Assembly (NCBI RefSeq): GCF_015356825.1
Contig: NZ_JAACYW010000063.1
Location: 1-46,067, forward strand
Reading direction: 5' to 3'
Length of the DNA: 46,067 nucleotides
Source of the DNA: Catenulispora rubra
GTDB taxonomy: Bacteria > Actinomycetota > Actinomycetes > Streptomycetales > Catenulisporaceae
A program made the position numbers and the translations under genes. The notes under the pieces are model-generated. The model worked only from the letters and a program-made list of their open reading frames with translations, searched no databases and was not told the DNA's origin. Positions 7,066-15,118 of the stretch are shown piece by piece. Numbering within the stretch: the stretch's first letter is position 1; every line of letters starts with the position of its first letter.

Positions 7066-9948
7066 TCACGGATAGGAGGTGACGTCCGACGGCGTCGTGT
7101 TGGACGGAGTCGCCGCTCCCGTCCCGTTGATGACGTGCTGGATCACGCCGACCCCGCCGAGCGACACGGTGAGCAGGTCGTGGAACTGCACTCCTGCCGT
7201 GTTCGGCGCCTCGAACGCGTGGTCGTTGACCACCGCCGGGTTGACGTTGAAGTAGCAGTAGCTCCCCATGCCGTACGCCTGGTGCGACGTGACGTTGGAC
7301 GCCACCTGGTACGCCGGGTACCCGTTGGTCGAGCCGTTCATCCAGGCCGCCTGGTTCGGCGGGTCGTAGGGGTTCTCGTTCTGGAAGAAGATCGTCTCGC
7401 CGCCCTGGCCGTTCCAGACGACTTCGCTCTTCTGGTAGTGCTCCACGAACAACCCCGTCGCCAGCACGTTGTTGCCGTTGACGGTCAGGCCGTTGTCGGC
7501 GGTGTTGGTGGTCCATCCGACCGTGCCCGCGTTGCCGTGGTCGGCGCGCCAGGCCCAGATGTCGTTGACCAGCGTGTTGTTGGAGTTGACCACCAGGCTG
7601 TCCGTCGCCTTGCCGGCGATGTCGCCGCCGATGCGGAAGAACACGTCCTGCACGGAGGTCGGGTTCGTGCTGTGGTTGGCCGACGAGCCGGCCGTCCCGA
7701 CGGTCAGCAGGGACGGGGAGTTGGTGGTGCCGGCGTCCAGCAGCAGACCGCTGATGCGCACGCCGTCGACGTCGGAGGTCTGGATGGTGGTGTTGCCGTT
7801 GGTCGGGATGAGCGTCGGGAACCCGGTGCCCAGCAGCACGGTGTTCGGGTTGGTGACGTTCAGCGTCTGGTCGATGTTGTAGACGCCGGGGGTGAAGAAC
7901 AGGTTGCAGCCCTGCGCCAGCGCGGCGTTCATCTGCGCCGCGGTGTTGTTCGGGGTCGCGACGAAGAACTGGCTCATCGGCAGCGACGTGCCCGGGGTCG
8001 GGCCGTTCGCCCAGCTGGCACCGGAGGCGTTGGTCCGCAGCGACGGCAGGAACACGTGGTAGGCGCCCGAGGAGTCGACGTACAGGTACGGCACGTCACG
8101 CGACGTCGGCGTGGTGGCCAGCGTCGTCATCGGCGGGGTGGGGAAGCTCTGTGCCGGTGCCCCGGTCACGCCGGAGAACACCATGTTCCAGACCGACCCG
8201 CTCCAGCTGCCCAGGTTGCTGTCCTGCGTGTACCACTGCTGCTGGGAGACGCTGGAGGCCTGCCCGGAGACCTTGGAGTCGGCGACGTAGCCGCCGCTGG
8301 CGTAGCCGAAGCTGGCCGGGAACATCTGGAGTCCGCCGTGGATGTCCATCCGGCGGAACGGCCCGGCCTGCGCGACCGCCCACCGGGTGTTGCCGGCCGA
8401 CGGGTTGACCGCCATGTTCTCCGCCGAGCGCCAGAAGTTCTGCGTGGCGTTGCCGGTCCCGTCGAACGCGTCAACGGTGACGTCGCCGTTGATGGTGACG
8501 TCGTCAGGGTTCTGACCCAGGCCCTGGATCGAGGTGTAGTAGCCGATGTTGGCGGTGTTGCTGTAGGTGCCCGGCTTGAACAGCAGGGCGTCGCGCTCGT
8601 TGCCGAACTGGTTCAGCTTCTGGTTGTTGAACACCGAGTCGAGCGTGGACTGGATGCTCGCGCTGGACATGCTCGGGTCGAAGATGTGGACGTTCGGTCC
8701 GAAGTTCGGCGTGTTCGACTGGTTGGTGCAGCCGGTCGCGATCCCGTTGACCGTCCAGGTGAACGACGCGGTCCCGGTCGCGCCGGTGGTGTCCGTGGCG
8801 GTCACCGTGGTGCTGAAGGTCCCGGTCGTGCTGGCCGTTCCGGAGATCAGGCCCGAGGCGGAGTTGATCGACAGGCCGGTCGGCAGGCCGGTCGCGCTGT
8901 AGGTCAGCGTCTGCCCGGCGGTCGAGTCAGAGGCCTGAATCTGCAGGTTCACCGCCGTGCCCATGGTCGTGGTCTGGTTTCCCGGGCTGGTGACCGTGAC
9001 GGAACCCCCGCCGGAGGAGCTGCCGGTGTGGACCTGGAACTCCCACAGCGAGTAGCCGTACGCCGTGTTGCGGGCCGTGCCGTACATCCGGATGTAGCGC
9101 CCTGATCCGCTCACGGTGAGCGTCTCGGTGCCGCCGGGGCCGGTGGTGGTGGAGTAGATCGTGGTCCAGGTGGTGGCGTCGTTCGAGGTCTGGATCTGGT
9201 AGGCCTTGCCCGAGGCGGTCTCCCAGTTCAGGACGACCTGGCAGATCGACTGCGTGCTGCCCAGGTCCACCTGGAGCCACTGCGGGTCGCTGAAGGCGCT
9301 GGACCAGCGCGTGCCGAGGTTGCCGTCGACGGCCGCCGTCGCCGGGGTGCCGGCGTTCTCCTGTGAGGACGCGGTGGCCGGCTGGTTCAGCGCGGCGTTG
9401 GCCGTGCCGCAGCCGCCGCCGGAGCCGATGGTGCCGTAGACCTGGAACTCCCACAGCGAATAGCCGTACTGGGTCGCGCGGGCCGTGCCGTACATGCGGA
9501 CGTAGCGGCCGCTGCCGGCGACCGTCAGGGTCTGGATGCCGCCGGTGCCGGTGGTGGTGGAGTAGATCGACGTCCAGGTCGTGCCGTCGTTCGAGGTCTG
9601 GATCTGGAAGGCCGTGGCGTAGGCGGCCTCCCAGTTCAGCACGACCTTGTCGACGGAGGCGGACGCGCCGAGGTCGACCTGGAGCCACTGCGGATCGCTG
9701 AAGGCACTGGACCAGCGGGTGCCGGTGTTGCCGTCGGTGGCATTGGCCGCCGGGGTGCCGGCGTTCTCCTGGGACGAGGCGGTCGTGGGCTTGCCCTGCG
9801 AGAGCAGGCTGTCGGCGGCGTGGGCCGCCGACGGTGCGACGACCGCGTAGGCCGCCATGCTCAGGACGAGCAGGAGCAGGAACGCGGCGTGCAGGGGGCG
9901 GATCAGGGGTCTCCGATGGAGTGTCCCACCGGAGGAGAAGGCCTTCAT
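7066..9948 (-). CDS. Secreted beta-helix enzyme with two discoidin (F5/8 type C) domains
   Basis: 960 residues from ATG 9948 (AGGAG five bases upstream). A long signal peptide ends near PSAAHAADS. Two tandem F5/8 type C carbohydrate-binding modules follow (about residues 25-145 and 160-285), each with NATDGNTGTRWSSAFSDPQW or its variant and WEFQVYG. An Ig-like module comes next (residues 290-375, LPTGLSINSASGLISGTAS). The C-terminal 580 residues look like a right-handed beta-helix of the pectate-lyase superfamily (ALLFKPGTY, LFFTPGVYNI, GVRISGLLLDAG). The family is common in actinobacteria as coagulation factor 5/8 type domain protein. I infer a polysaccharide lyase or glycoside hydrolase; the substrate is not known and I cannot point to catalytic residues. 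A LacI operator lies 93-104 bases upstream of the start and the divergent LacI gene probably controls it. Confidence 0.82.
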   Translation of the reverse strand: MKAFSSGGTLHRRPLIRPLHAAFLLLLVLSMAAYAVVAPSAAHAADSLLSQGKPTTASSQENAGTPAANATDGNTGTRWSSAFSDPQWLQVDLGASASVDKVVLNWEAAYATAFQIQTSNDGTTWTSIYSTTTGTGGIQTLTVAGSGRYVRMYGTARATQYGYSLWEFQVYGTIGSGGGCGTANAALNQPATASSQENAGTPATAAVDGNLGTRWSSAFSDPQWLQVDLGSTQSICQVVLNWETASGKAYQIQTSNDATTWTTIYSTTTGPGGTETLTVSGSGRYIRMYGTARNTAYGYSLWEFQVHTGSSSGGGSVTVTSPGNQTTTMGTAVNLQIQASDSTAGQTLTYSATGLPTGLSINSASGLISGTASTTGTFSTTVTATDTTGATGTASFTWTVNGIATGCTNQSNTPNFGPNVHIFDPSMSSASIQSTLDSVFNNQKLNQFGNERDALLFKPGTYSNTANIGYYTSIQGLGQNPDDVTINGDVTVDAFDGTGNATQNFWRSAENMAVNPSAGNTRWAVAQAGPFRRMDIHGGLQMFPASFGYASGGYVADSKVSGQASSVSQQQWYTQDSNLGSWSGSVWNMVFSGVTGAPAQSFPTPPMTTLATTPTSRDVPYLYVDSSGAYHVFLPSLRTNASGASWANGPTPGTSLPMSQFFVATPNNTAAQMNAALAQGCNLFFTPGVYNIDQTLNVTNPNTVLLGTGFPTLIPTNGNTTIQTSDVDGVRISGLLLDAGTTNSPSLLTVGTAGSSANHSTNPTSVQDVFFRIGGDIAGKATDSLVVNSNNTLVNDIWAWRADHGNAGTVGWTTNTADNGLTVNGNNVLATGLFVEHYQKSEVVWNGQGGETIFFQNENPYDPPNQAAWMNGSTNGYPAYQVASNVTSHQAYGMGSYCYFNVNPAVVNDHAFEAPNTAGVQFHDLLTVSLGGVGVIQHVINGTGAATPSNTTPSDVTSYP

Positions 9949-10040
9949 GACATCTCCTGCTTGGTCAGGGGGTTGTTCAGGCGGCGCGCCGCGGGTTCGG
10001 CGGCGCGGATGGGGGTCCCCGTCGTCGTGCATGGAACACG

Positions 10041-10052
10041 GAGAGCGCTCTC
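10041..10052. promoter_or_regulatory. Putative LacI operator O1 (beta-helix enzyme side)
   Basis: GAGAGCGCTCTC is a perfect 12-bp palindrome with a central CG step, as in LacI-family operators. It lies upstream of the minus-strand enzyme gene. Its core recurs in the second operator at 10219-10232, centre to centre 179 bp, in the promoter of the divergent LacI gene. Confidence 0.75.
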
Positions 10053-10130
10053 TCGCAAGGGCGATCGTCGCGCTGAAGTTTCCGGAATGTCAACGGATTC
10101 TGCGACCGAAACTCGGCGGAAGGGCTCTGA

Positions 10131-10216
10131 ATCGGTTCAGGAGCGGTTCGGGACCGGTTCTGGATCACGTTGGGATCGGGTCAGGATGCGTCGGGATCGC
10201 GTCAGGATCGTTTCGG
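10131..10216. repeat. Eight-copy 11-bp tandem repeat between two LacI operators
   Basis: Eight adjacent units are seen: ATCGGTTCAGG, AGCGGTTCGGG, ACCGGTTCTGG, ATCACGTTGGG, ATCGGGTCAGG, ATGCGTCGGG, ATCGCGTCAGG and ATCGTTTCGG. Six units are 11 bp and two are 10 bp, so the mean is close to one helical turn. The array ends three bases before operator O2 and carries no apparent gene. Confidence 0.85.
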
Positions 10217-10218
10217 AT

Positions 10219-10232
10219 GGAGAGCGCTCTCC
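10219..10232. promoter_or_regulatory. Putative LacI operator O2 (autoregulatory)
   Basis: GGAGAGCGCTCTCC is a perfect 14-bp palindrome containing the same GAGAGCGCTCTC core as O1. It lies 8 bases upstream of a TATAAA -10 element and so covers the -35/spacer region of the LacI gene, where a bound repressor would block RNA polymerase. Confidence 0.78.
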
Positions 10233-10239
10233 GTCGTGC

Positions 10240-10245
10240 TATAAA
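10240..10245 (+). promoter_or_regulatory. -10 element of the LacI gene, predicted leaderless mRNA
   Basis: TATAAA at 10240-10245 is a near-consensus -10 box in otherwise GC-rich sequence. Transcription starting about 7 bases downstream would begin at or next to the ATG at 10252, and no Shine-Dalgarno sequence exists, so a leaderless transcript is likely. No good -35 is visible. Confidence 0.6.
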
Positions 10246-10251
10246 CAAAAC

Positions 10252-11301
10252 ATGGCCGCCGAGGAGGGGATACCGCGCGCACCGACGCTCGAGGACGTCG
10301 CGCGGGTCGCGGGGGTCTCGCGGGCGACGGTTTCCCGCGTCGTGAACGACACCCGCAACGTCGACCGCCGCATCCGGGAGGTCGTGCAGGCCGCGGTGGC
10401 GCAGACCGGGTACGTGCCGAACCAGGCGGCGCGGTCGCTGGTGACCCGGCGGACGGGGTCGGTGGCGCTGGTCGTATCAGAGGCCGAACACCGGAGCTTC
10501 GACGACCCGTTCGTGGGCCGGGTGTTCACCGACCCGTTCTTCGGCCGGGTGGTCAGCGGGATCATCAGCGTCCTGCGTCCGCGCGCGGTGAGTCTGGTGC
10601 TGATGCTCGCCGAGACCGACGACTCGCGCCGCCAGCTGATCGACTACCTGCGCCAGGGGCACGTCGACGGCGTGCTGCTGATCTCCACGCACGCCGACGA
10701 CCCGCTGCCGCCGATGCTGATCGAGTCCGGCCTGCCCACGGTGCTCTCCCGCCGCCCGACCACGCCGATCCCGATCAGCTACGTCGACGCCGCCCAGCAC
10801 GCCGGCGCGGGCCTGGCCGCCGACCGGCTGGCCGAGCGCGGCTGCCGGCAGGTGGCCACGATCTCCGGACCGCTGGACATGCCGGCCGGCCAGGACCGCC
10901 TGCACGGGTTCCGCGAGGCGATGGCCCGGCACGGGCACGCGTTCGTGCCGTCGGTCGAGGGCAACTTCACCCGCGACAGCGGCGAGCAGGCGATGCGGGA
11001 ACTGCTGGACCGCTACCCGGATATCGACGGCCTGTTCGCGGCCAACGACCTGATGGCGCAGGGCGCGCTGCTCGCGCTCCACGACCGGGGGATCGAGGTC
11101 CCCGGCCGGGTGGCGGTCATCGGGTTCGACGACAGCAGCGCGGCCACGGCCTGCCGACCGCCGCTGACCACGGTGCGGCAGCCGATCGAGGACATGGCCG
11201 CGGCGATGGCCGAGCTGCTGCTGACGCAGATCGACGACCGGGAGCCGCGCGTCACGTCGCGGATCTTCGAGCCCACGCTGGTGGTTCGGGAATCGGCGTG
11301 A
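10252..11301 (+). CDS. LacI-family transcriptional regulator
   Basis: 349 residues. The N-terminal HTH reads PTLEDVARVAGVSRATVSRV with a hinge helix near NQAARSLVTRRTG. The remainder is the periplasmic-binding-protein-like sensor (VDGVLLISTHADD, GRVAVIGFDDSSAATACRPP, TTVRQPIEDMAAAMAELLL), full length for the family. The ATG at 10252 has no ribosome site and follows a -10 box directly, suggesting leaderless translation. Two matching palindromes flank the divergent promoter, so it probably represses itself and the secreted beta-helix enzyme until a sugar released by that enzyme binds. A perfect hairpin follows the stop. Confidence 0.93.
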   Translation: MAAEEGIPRAPTLEDVARVAGVSRATVSRVVNDTRNVDRRIREVVQAAVAQTGYVPNQAARSLVTRRTGSVALVVSEAEHRSFDDPFVGRVFTDPFFGRVVSGIISVLRPRAVSLVLMLAETDDSRRQLIDYLRQGHVDGVLLISTHADDPLPPMLIESGLPTVLSRRPTTPIPISYVDAAQHAGAGLAADRLAERGCRQVATISGPLDMPAGQDRLHGFREAMARHGHAFVPSVEGNFTRDSGEQAMRELLDRYPDIDGLFAANDLMAQGALLALHDRGIEVPGRVAVIGFDDSSAATACRPPLTTVRQPIEDMAAAMAELLLTQIDDREPRVTSRIFEPTLVVRESA

Positions 11302-11307
11302 TCGCGT

Positions 11308-11340
11308 GTGGTCGCGACTATCTGGTCAAGTCGCGACCAC
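11308..11340. terminator. Bidirectional hairpin terminator
   Basis: GTGGTCGCGACT (11308-11319) and AGTCGCGACCAC (11329-11340) pair perfectly over 12 bases with a 9-base loop. It lies between the convergent LacI (ending 11301) and MFS (ending 11344) genes. Confidence 0.85.
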
Positions 11341-11343
11341 TGG

Positions 11344-12621
11344 TTAAGCCACGGCGTGCCGGGACCTGCTCATGACGGCGAAGCCGGCCGTGGCGACGAG
11401 CCCGAAGACGGCCGGGAGGAGGAACACGTGCGGCAGGCCGAGCAGGTTGACGCCGAGACCGCCGGTGACCCCGCCGAGCGCACTGGCGATCGCCGGGGAC
11501 GTCATGAAGATGGCTGATGCGGTGGCGACGGCTTCGGGCAGCAGCCGTTGGGCCACAATGATGCCGAGCGCGGCGAAGACGCCCCACACTCCGCCCATCA
11601 GGATCTGGCCGGCGAACATGCCGGCTGTGTTTCCGGTGAGGGCGAAGCAGAGATTTGCGCCCACGCCGCAACCGGCGCCGACGATCATCAGGCGCATCAT
11701 GCCGATGCGGCGCGCGGCGATCACGGCTACTGGCATGAGGATCAGCTCTATGAGCGGCTGGATCGCGATGACCGCGCCGCTCACTGCGGTCGGCAGGTGC
11801 AGGTCGGTGCGCATGTAGATGGTGAGGTAGCCGTATTTGATCGGCTCTCCGGCGTAGACGAAGCAGTAGAGCCCGGTGAATGCCAGCAGCGGCAGCATGG
11901 CGCGTAGTCCGGGGCGGCGCCGGACGTGCTCGGTTTGTGTGTCGGGCCTGGCGCGGACGTGTGTGGTGCGTGCGGTCTTTGCTGTTCGTGCAGTCCGCGC
12001 AGTCCGTGCGAAGCCCATGGGGAAGATCTGGGCGAGCGTGCACAACCCTGTGGCGCCGAGCATCACACGAGGGCCGGCAGTCGCGGCCAACAGCGAACCC
12101 AGCACCGGCCCGACGATCCAGCCGGCCGTCAGCGCCATCCGCACGATCGAGACGACTCCGTCCCCGGCGGTGCCGACGGTGTCGGCCGTCTCCTGGAGGC
12201 TGTCGTGGAGCTCGGCGAACAGCTGCGACCCCGCGGCGCCGGCGAAGGCCAGGACGAGCGCGCTGATCACGAACGGCATCCACACCTGGTTCGAGGCGGC
12301 CATACCGAACCAGCCGACGGCTGCGGCCACGGCGCACGCTCGGAACAGTCCCAGACGTTTGCCGCTGCGATCCGAGCGCGTCCCGATCAGGTAGCCGGCC
12401 AGCGGGGCGGTGATGTTCGTCAGGTAGTACAGCCCGGCCGTGGTCAGCGACGTGTGCAGATCGTCGACCAGGAACAGGGTGATCTGCGGGGCGGCGGCGG
12501 AGACCCCGAGCCCGGACAGGAACAGCGAGACGGTCGCGCCTCGGTACAGCGGCGAGGCGAATACCGTGCGCAGCGCGGACGGGGCGGCGGCGACCTCATC
12601 GTCGGCGAGTGCTGATGCCAC
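11344..12621 (-). CDS. MFS transporter, sugar-efflux (SetA)-like
   Basis: About 425 residues with roughly 12 membrane segments (for example LYYLTNITAPLAGYLIGTRSD, where GTRSDRSGKRLGL is the loop 2-3 MFS signature). The central cytoplasmic loop is unusual: a basic repeat of ART/AKT triplets then RARPDTQTEHVRRRP, encoded by 9-bp DNA repeats at about 11970-12014. GTG 12621 was chosen with AGGGGG nine bases upstream; the longer frame to 13053 would run into the tetR gene. The TetR gene lies upstream on the same strand with a 40-bp palindrome between, so the exporter is very probably TetR-controlled. The substrate is unknown: sugar, drug or metabolite efflux. Confidence 0.85.
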   Translation of the reverse strand: MASALADDEVAAAPSALRTVFASPLYRGATVSLFLSGLGVSAAAPQITLFLVDDLHTSLTTAGLYYLTNITAPLAGYLIGTRSDRSGKRLGLFRACAVAAAVGWFGMAASNQVWMPFVISALVLAFAGAAGSQLFAELHDSLQETADTVGTAGDGVVSIVRMALTAGWIVGPVLGSLLAATAGPRVMLGATGLCTLAQIFPMGFARTARTARTAKTARTTHVRARPDTQTEHVRRRPGLRAMLPLLAFTGLYCFVYAGEPIKYGYLTIYMRTDLHLPTAVSGAVIAIQPLIELILMPVAVIAARRIGMMRLMIVGAGCGVGANLCFALTGNTAGMFAGQILMGGVWGVFAALGIIVAQRLLPEAVATASAIFMTSPAIASALGGVTGGLGVNLLGLPHVFLLPAVFGLVATAGFAVMSRSRHAVA

Positions 12622-12650
12622 GGCGGGAGCCCCCTGGAGAACGGCGCACT

Positions 12651-12690
12651 GTGTACGTTCGTACGTATCGCGATACGTACGAACGTACAC
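12651..12690. promoter_or_regulatory. 40-bp perfect palindrome, putative TetR operator
   Basis: The half-site GTGTACGTTCGTACGTATCG (12651-12670) is followed immediately by its exact reverse complement (12671-12690) with no spacer. It lies 30 bases upstream of the MFS start and downstream of the tetR stop. TetR repressors bind such dyads as dimers; the length would allow two dimers, as known for QacR. It could also extrude as a cruciform. Confidence 0.88.
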
Positions 12691-12731
12691 TGAGGGCTTC
12701 GCCGCGGGAAAGGGGCTCCCGGTTCCGAAAC

Positions 12732-13355
12732 TCAGCCCGCGGTGATGCGGCGCACGGCCTCGGCGGTGCGGGCGCGCTCGGGCGGGACGGTGTCCAGCGC
12801 GGCGTGGATGAAGAGCCCTTCGATCAGCGCGTCGAGTATGTGCGTGGTCGGCTCGTCGAAGAAGGCCCGCAGCGCGCGCCGGCTGCGGGCCATCCAGTCG
12901 CAGGTCAGGGTGCGGAATTCGGGCTTGCGCGCGGCCAGGGTGTAGAGCTCGGTGGTCAGGACGAGTTCGCGCTGCGAGTCGAGCAGGTCGGCGTGGATCA
13001 GCCCGACCACGGCGGCGCGCGCCTCGTCGGCGGTCGCCGCCTGCCGGAACCACTGCTCGTAGCGGGTGGCGATGGTGTCGGCGAACTTCTCGAAGCTGAC
13101 CCGCAGCAGCTGGTCCATGTCCTCGAAGTGGTAGGTCATCGACCCCAGCGGCACGTCGGCGTGGGCGGCGACCTTCCGGTGCGACACGCCGGCGACCCCG
13201 ACCTCGGCGATCACGTCGAGGGTGGCCTCGACGATGCGTGCGCGCCGATCGGGGTCGAAGCGACGGGTGCGGGCGGCGGCCGGTCGCGGGCCTGAGGGTT
13301 GCACGCCGGGGCGCCGCACGCCTGAGGGTGTCGCGTCTGCGTCCATTGCGCCCAT
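12732..13355 (-). CDS. TetR-family transcriptional regulator
   Basis: 207 residues. The N-terminal HTH reads ARIVEATLDVIAEVGVAGVS, then HRKVAAHADVPLGSMTYHFE, the canonical TetR signature. The C-terminal ligand-binding region is all-helical (WMARSRRALRAFFDEPTTHI). The start could be ATG 13355 or ATG 13346; neither has a strong ribosome site. It is followed on the same strand by the MFS exporter, separated by 110 bases holding the 40-bp palindrome, so I infer control of the exporter and release by the exported compound. Confidence 0.9.
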   Translation of the reverse strand: MGAMDADATPSGVRRPGVQPSGPRPAAARTRRFDPDRRARIVEATLDVIAEVGVAGVSHRKVAAHADVPLGSMTYHFEDMDQLLRVSFEKFADTIATRYEQWFRQAATADEARAAVVGLIHADLLDSQRELVLTTELYTLAARKPEFRTLTCDWMARSRRALRAFFDEPTTHILDALIEGLFIHAALDTVPPERARTAEAVRRITAG

Positions 13356-13400
13356 CGTATTGCCGCGCCGGCCTGGATCAGGGTTCCCGGACCACCCGGG

Positions 13401-13761
13401 CTAGAGCTTGCGGACCACGCGGGCCGGCGAGCCGAGCGCCAGGCAGCCGGCCGGGATGTCCCGCGTCACGATCGCCCCGGCGCCGAGCACGCTGTTGTCG
13501 CCGATGGTGACCCCAGGGCAGACGATCACGCCGCCGCCGAGCCACACGTTGTCGCCGATGGTGATCGGTCGCGCGGACTCCAGCCGGTCCCTGCACGGCT
13601 GCGGCTCCACCGGGGGCGGCGTCCGGGTCCTCGACGAAGGCGGCCGCGTACTGCGCCTGCAGGCGTACGGCGCGCTTGAACTGCTCGAAGCTGTCGGGGT
13701 CGTCGGCGATGTACCAGTCCCCGGCGAGCATGCGCTCGCGGTTGGTGCGCTCGATGCGCAC
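13401..13761 (-). pseudogene. Maltose/galactoside O-acetyltransferase, broken by deletion and frameshift
   Basis: The N-terminal part in one frame (from GTG 13761) reads RERMLAGDWYIADDPDSFEQ with the following KRAVRLQAQYAAAF, the start of a Maa-type acetyltransferase. The C-terminal part is in another frame, ITIGDNVWLGGGVIVCPGVT then GAGAIVTRDIPAGCLALGSP, ending in ARVVRKL, a left-handed beta-helix with hexapeptide repeats. The central segment (about 50-60 residues with the catalytic His) is missing at the junction near 13600. The gene cannot give an active enzyme unless there is a sequencing error plus an unusual deletion. Confidence 0.75.
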
Positions 13762-13918
13762 GATCGTACATATCGGCTCGGGCTGACCAGCCGCGTCGGG
13801 CGCGATCCGCCTCTGTTTACTCTCAGGCGGGCAGGGCAGCAGGAGGCTTCGCGGTTCACCCCCGCGACCCGTGCACGGCCGTATCGGAGGCGCAGATATC
13901 AATGACCGAGGGCGGAAC

Positions 13919-14560
13919 GTGACAGCGCGAGGCTCCAGCTCGGCCCGGACGAAGCTGCTGGTTTCGGCTGCCGCGGCGACGACAGCAGGCGTGGCCACGG
14001 CGCTGCTGGGAGCCGGTCGTGCCGCGCTCCTGATCGGGTGGGACGTGCTGGCGGTCGTCTTCTGCGCGTGGGTGTGGTCCACCGTCTGGAGTCTGGACGC
14101 GGAGAGCACCGCCGGACACGCCAAGCGCGAGAACCCCAGCCGGGACCTGGCCGATCTGGCTCTGCTCGGGGCCGCGGTCGCCAGCCTGGTGGCCGTCGGG
14201 TTCGTGCTCTTCGGGGCCGGCCACGCGCACGGGAACGCCAAGTACCTGCAGGCTGCTCTGGCGCTGGCCTCGGTCTTCGTGTCCTGGACGCTCGTGCACA
14301 CGGTGTTCACGCTGAAGTACGCGCGGCTGTACTACTCCGGGCAGGTCGGCGGGATCGACTTCAACGAGCCGGACGACCCGCAGTACAGCGACTTCGCGTA
14401 CCTGGCTTTCACGATCGGCATGACCTTCCAGGTCTCCGACACGAACATCGAGACCAAGGAGATCCGCCGCACGGCGCTGCGGCATGCGTGGCTCTCGTTC
14501 CCGTTGGGGGCCGTGATCATCGCGACGTCGATCAACCTGGTGTCCGGGCTCGCGAAGTGA
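13919..14560 (+). CDS. DUF1345 membrane protein
   Basis: 213 residues from GTG 13919 (GAGG seven bases upstream). Five or six hydrophobic segments are visible (for example ALLIGWDVLAVVFCAWVW and LADLALLGAAVASLVAVGFV). The conserved DUF1345 block is present: HTVFTLKYARLYY, then GIDFNEPDDPQYSDFAYLAF, then TIGMTFQVSDTNIE and RRTALRHAWLSF. The family is an uncharacterised inner-membrane group; TIGMTFQVSDT recalls a channel pore-loop region but no function is shown. A longer frame to 13871 is possible but less supported. Confidence 0.88.
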   Translation: MTARGSSSARTKLLVSAAAATTAGVATALLGAGRAALLIGWDVLAVVFCAWVWSTVWSLDAESTAGHAKRENPSRDLADLALLGAAVASLVAVGFVLFGAGHAHGNAKYLQAALALASVFVSWTLVHTVFTLKYARLYYSGQVGGIDFNEPDDPQYSDFAYLAFTIGMTFQVSDTNIETKEIRRTALRHAWLSFPLGAVIIATSINLVSGLAK

Positions 14561-14700
14561 AACGCGCTCGGGGTCTCGGCTCTGAAGAAGATCGCGTCCT
14601 TCGCTCTGCGTTTCATCTGCGCAGGTCTGCGCACAAGGGAAGCGTCAGACGCAGAGGTCGGGGCGGCGCACGTCGCCGGCCTGGCGCGAGAGGAGACACC

Positions 14701-15057
14701 ATGATCCAGGCAGCGGACCTGCGGGAGTGGCGGACCTGCGACGTGGTCGATTCCGGCGGGCACAAGATCGGCTCTCTGGAGGCGGTCTACGTGGACACCA
14801 GCACCGACGAGCCGGCGATGGCCACCGTCCAGGTGGGGCTGCCGACCCGGCACCGGCTGGTGTTCGTGCCCCTGGACGGGGTGATCGTGGGGCCCGGCTA
14901 CGTCAAGGTCAACTACGCCAAGTCGCTGGTGAAGGGCAGCCCGGCGATCGGCACCGACGACATTCTGCCGTTCGAGGACGAGGAAGCCGTGTTCCAGCAC
15001 TACGAGCTGCCCTACGAGCCGGGCGCCGCCGGGGAGAGGCAGCTCGCCCGCCGCTGA
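14701..15057 (+). CDS. PRC-barrel domain protein
   Basis: 118 residues; the ATG has AGAGGAGA eight bases upstream. The fold is a PRC barrel (WRTCDVVDSGGHKIGSLEAV then YVDTSTDEPAMATVQVG), the small beta-barrel known from photosynthetic reaction-centre H subunits and RimM. It lies in a loose run with a tiny membrane protein and a CBS-pair protein, a set often seen among actinobacterial general-stress genes. The C-terminus is acidic (FEDEEAVFQHYELPYEPG). The partner is unknown. Confidence 0.88.
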   Translation: MIQAADLREWRTCDVVDSGGHKIGSLEAVYVDTSTDEPAMATVQVGLPTRHRLVFVPLDGVIVGPGYVKVNYAKSLVKGSPAIGTDDILPFEDEEAVFQHYELPYEPGAAGERQLARR

Positions 15058-15065
15058 CCGTTCGC

Positions 15066-15109
15066 GCTCAACTCGTGCTCGACTCGTGCTCAACTCGCGC
15101 TCGACGGGA
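15066..15109 (+). repeat. Four-copy 11-bp tandem repeat before a ribosome site
   Basis: GCTCAACTCGT, GCTCGACTCGT, GCTCAACTCGC and GCTCGACGGGA follow one another between the PRC-barrel stop and the GGAG of the next gene. It alternates A/G at the fifth base, suggesting duplication of a 22-bp unit. Confidence 0.8.
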
Positions 15110-15118
15110 AGGAGCGTC

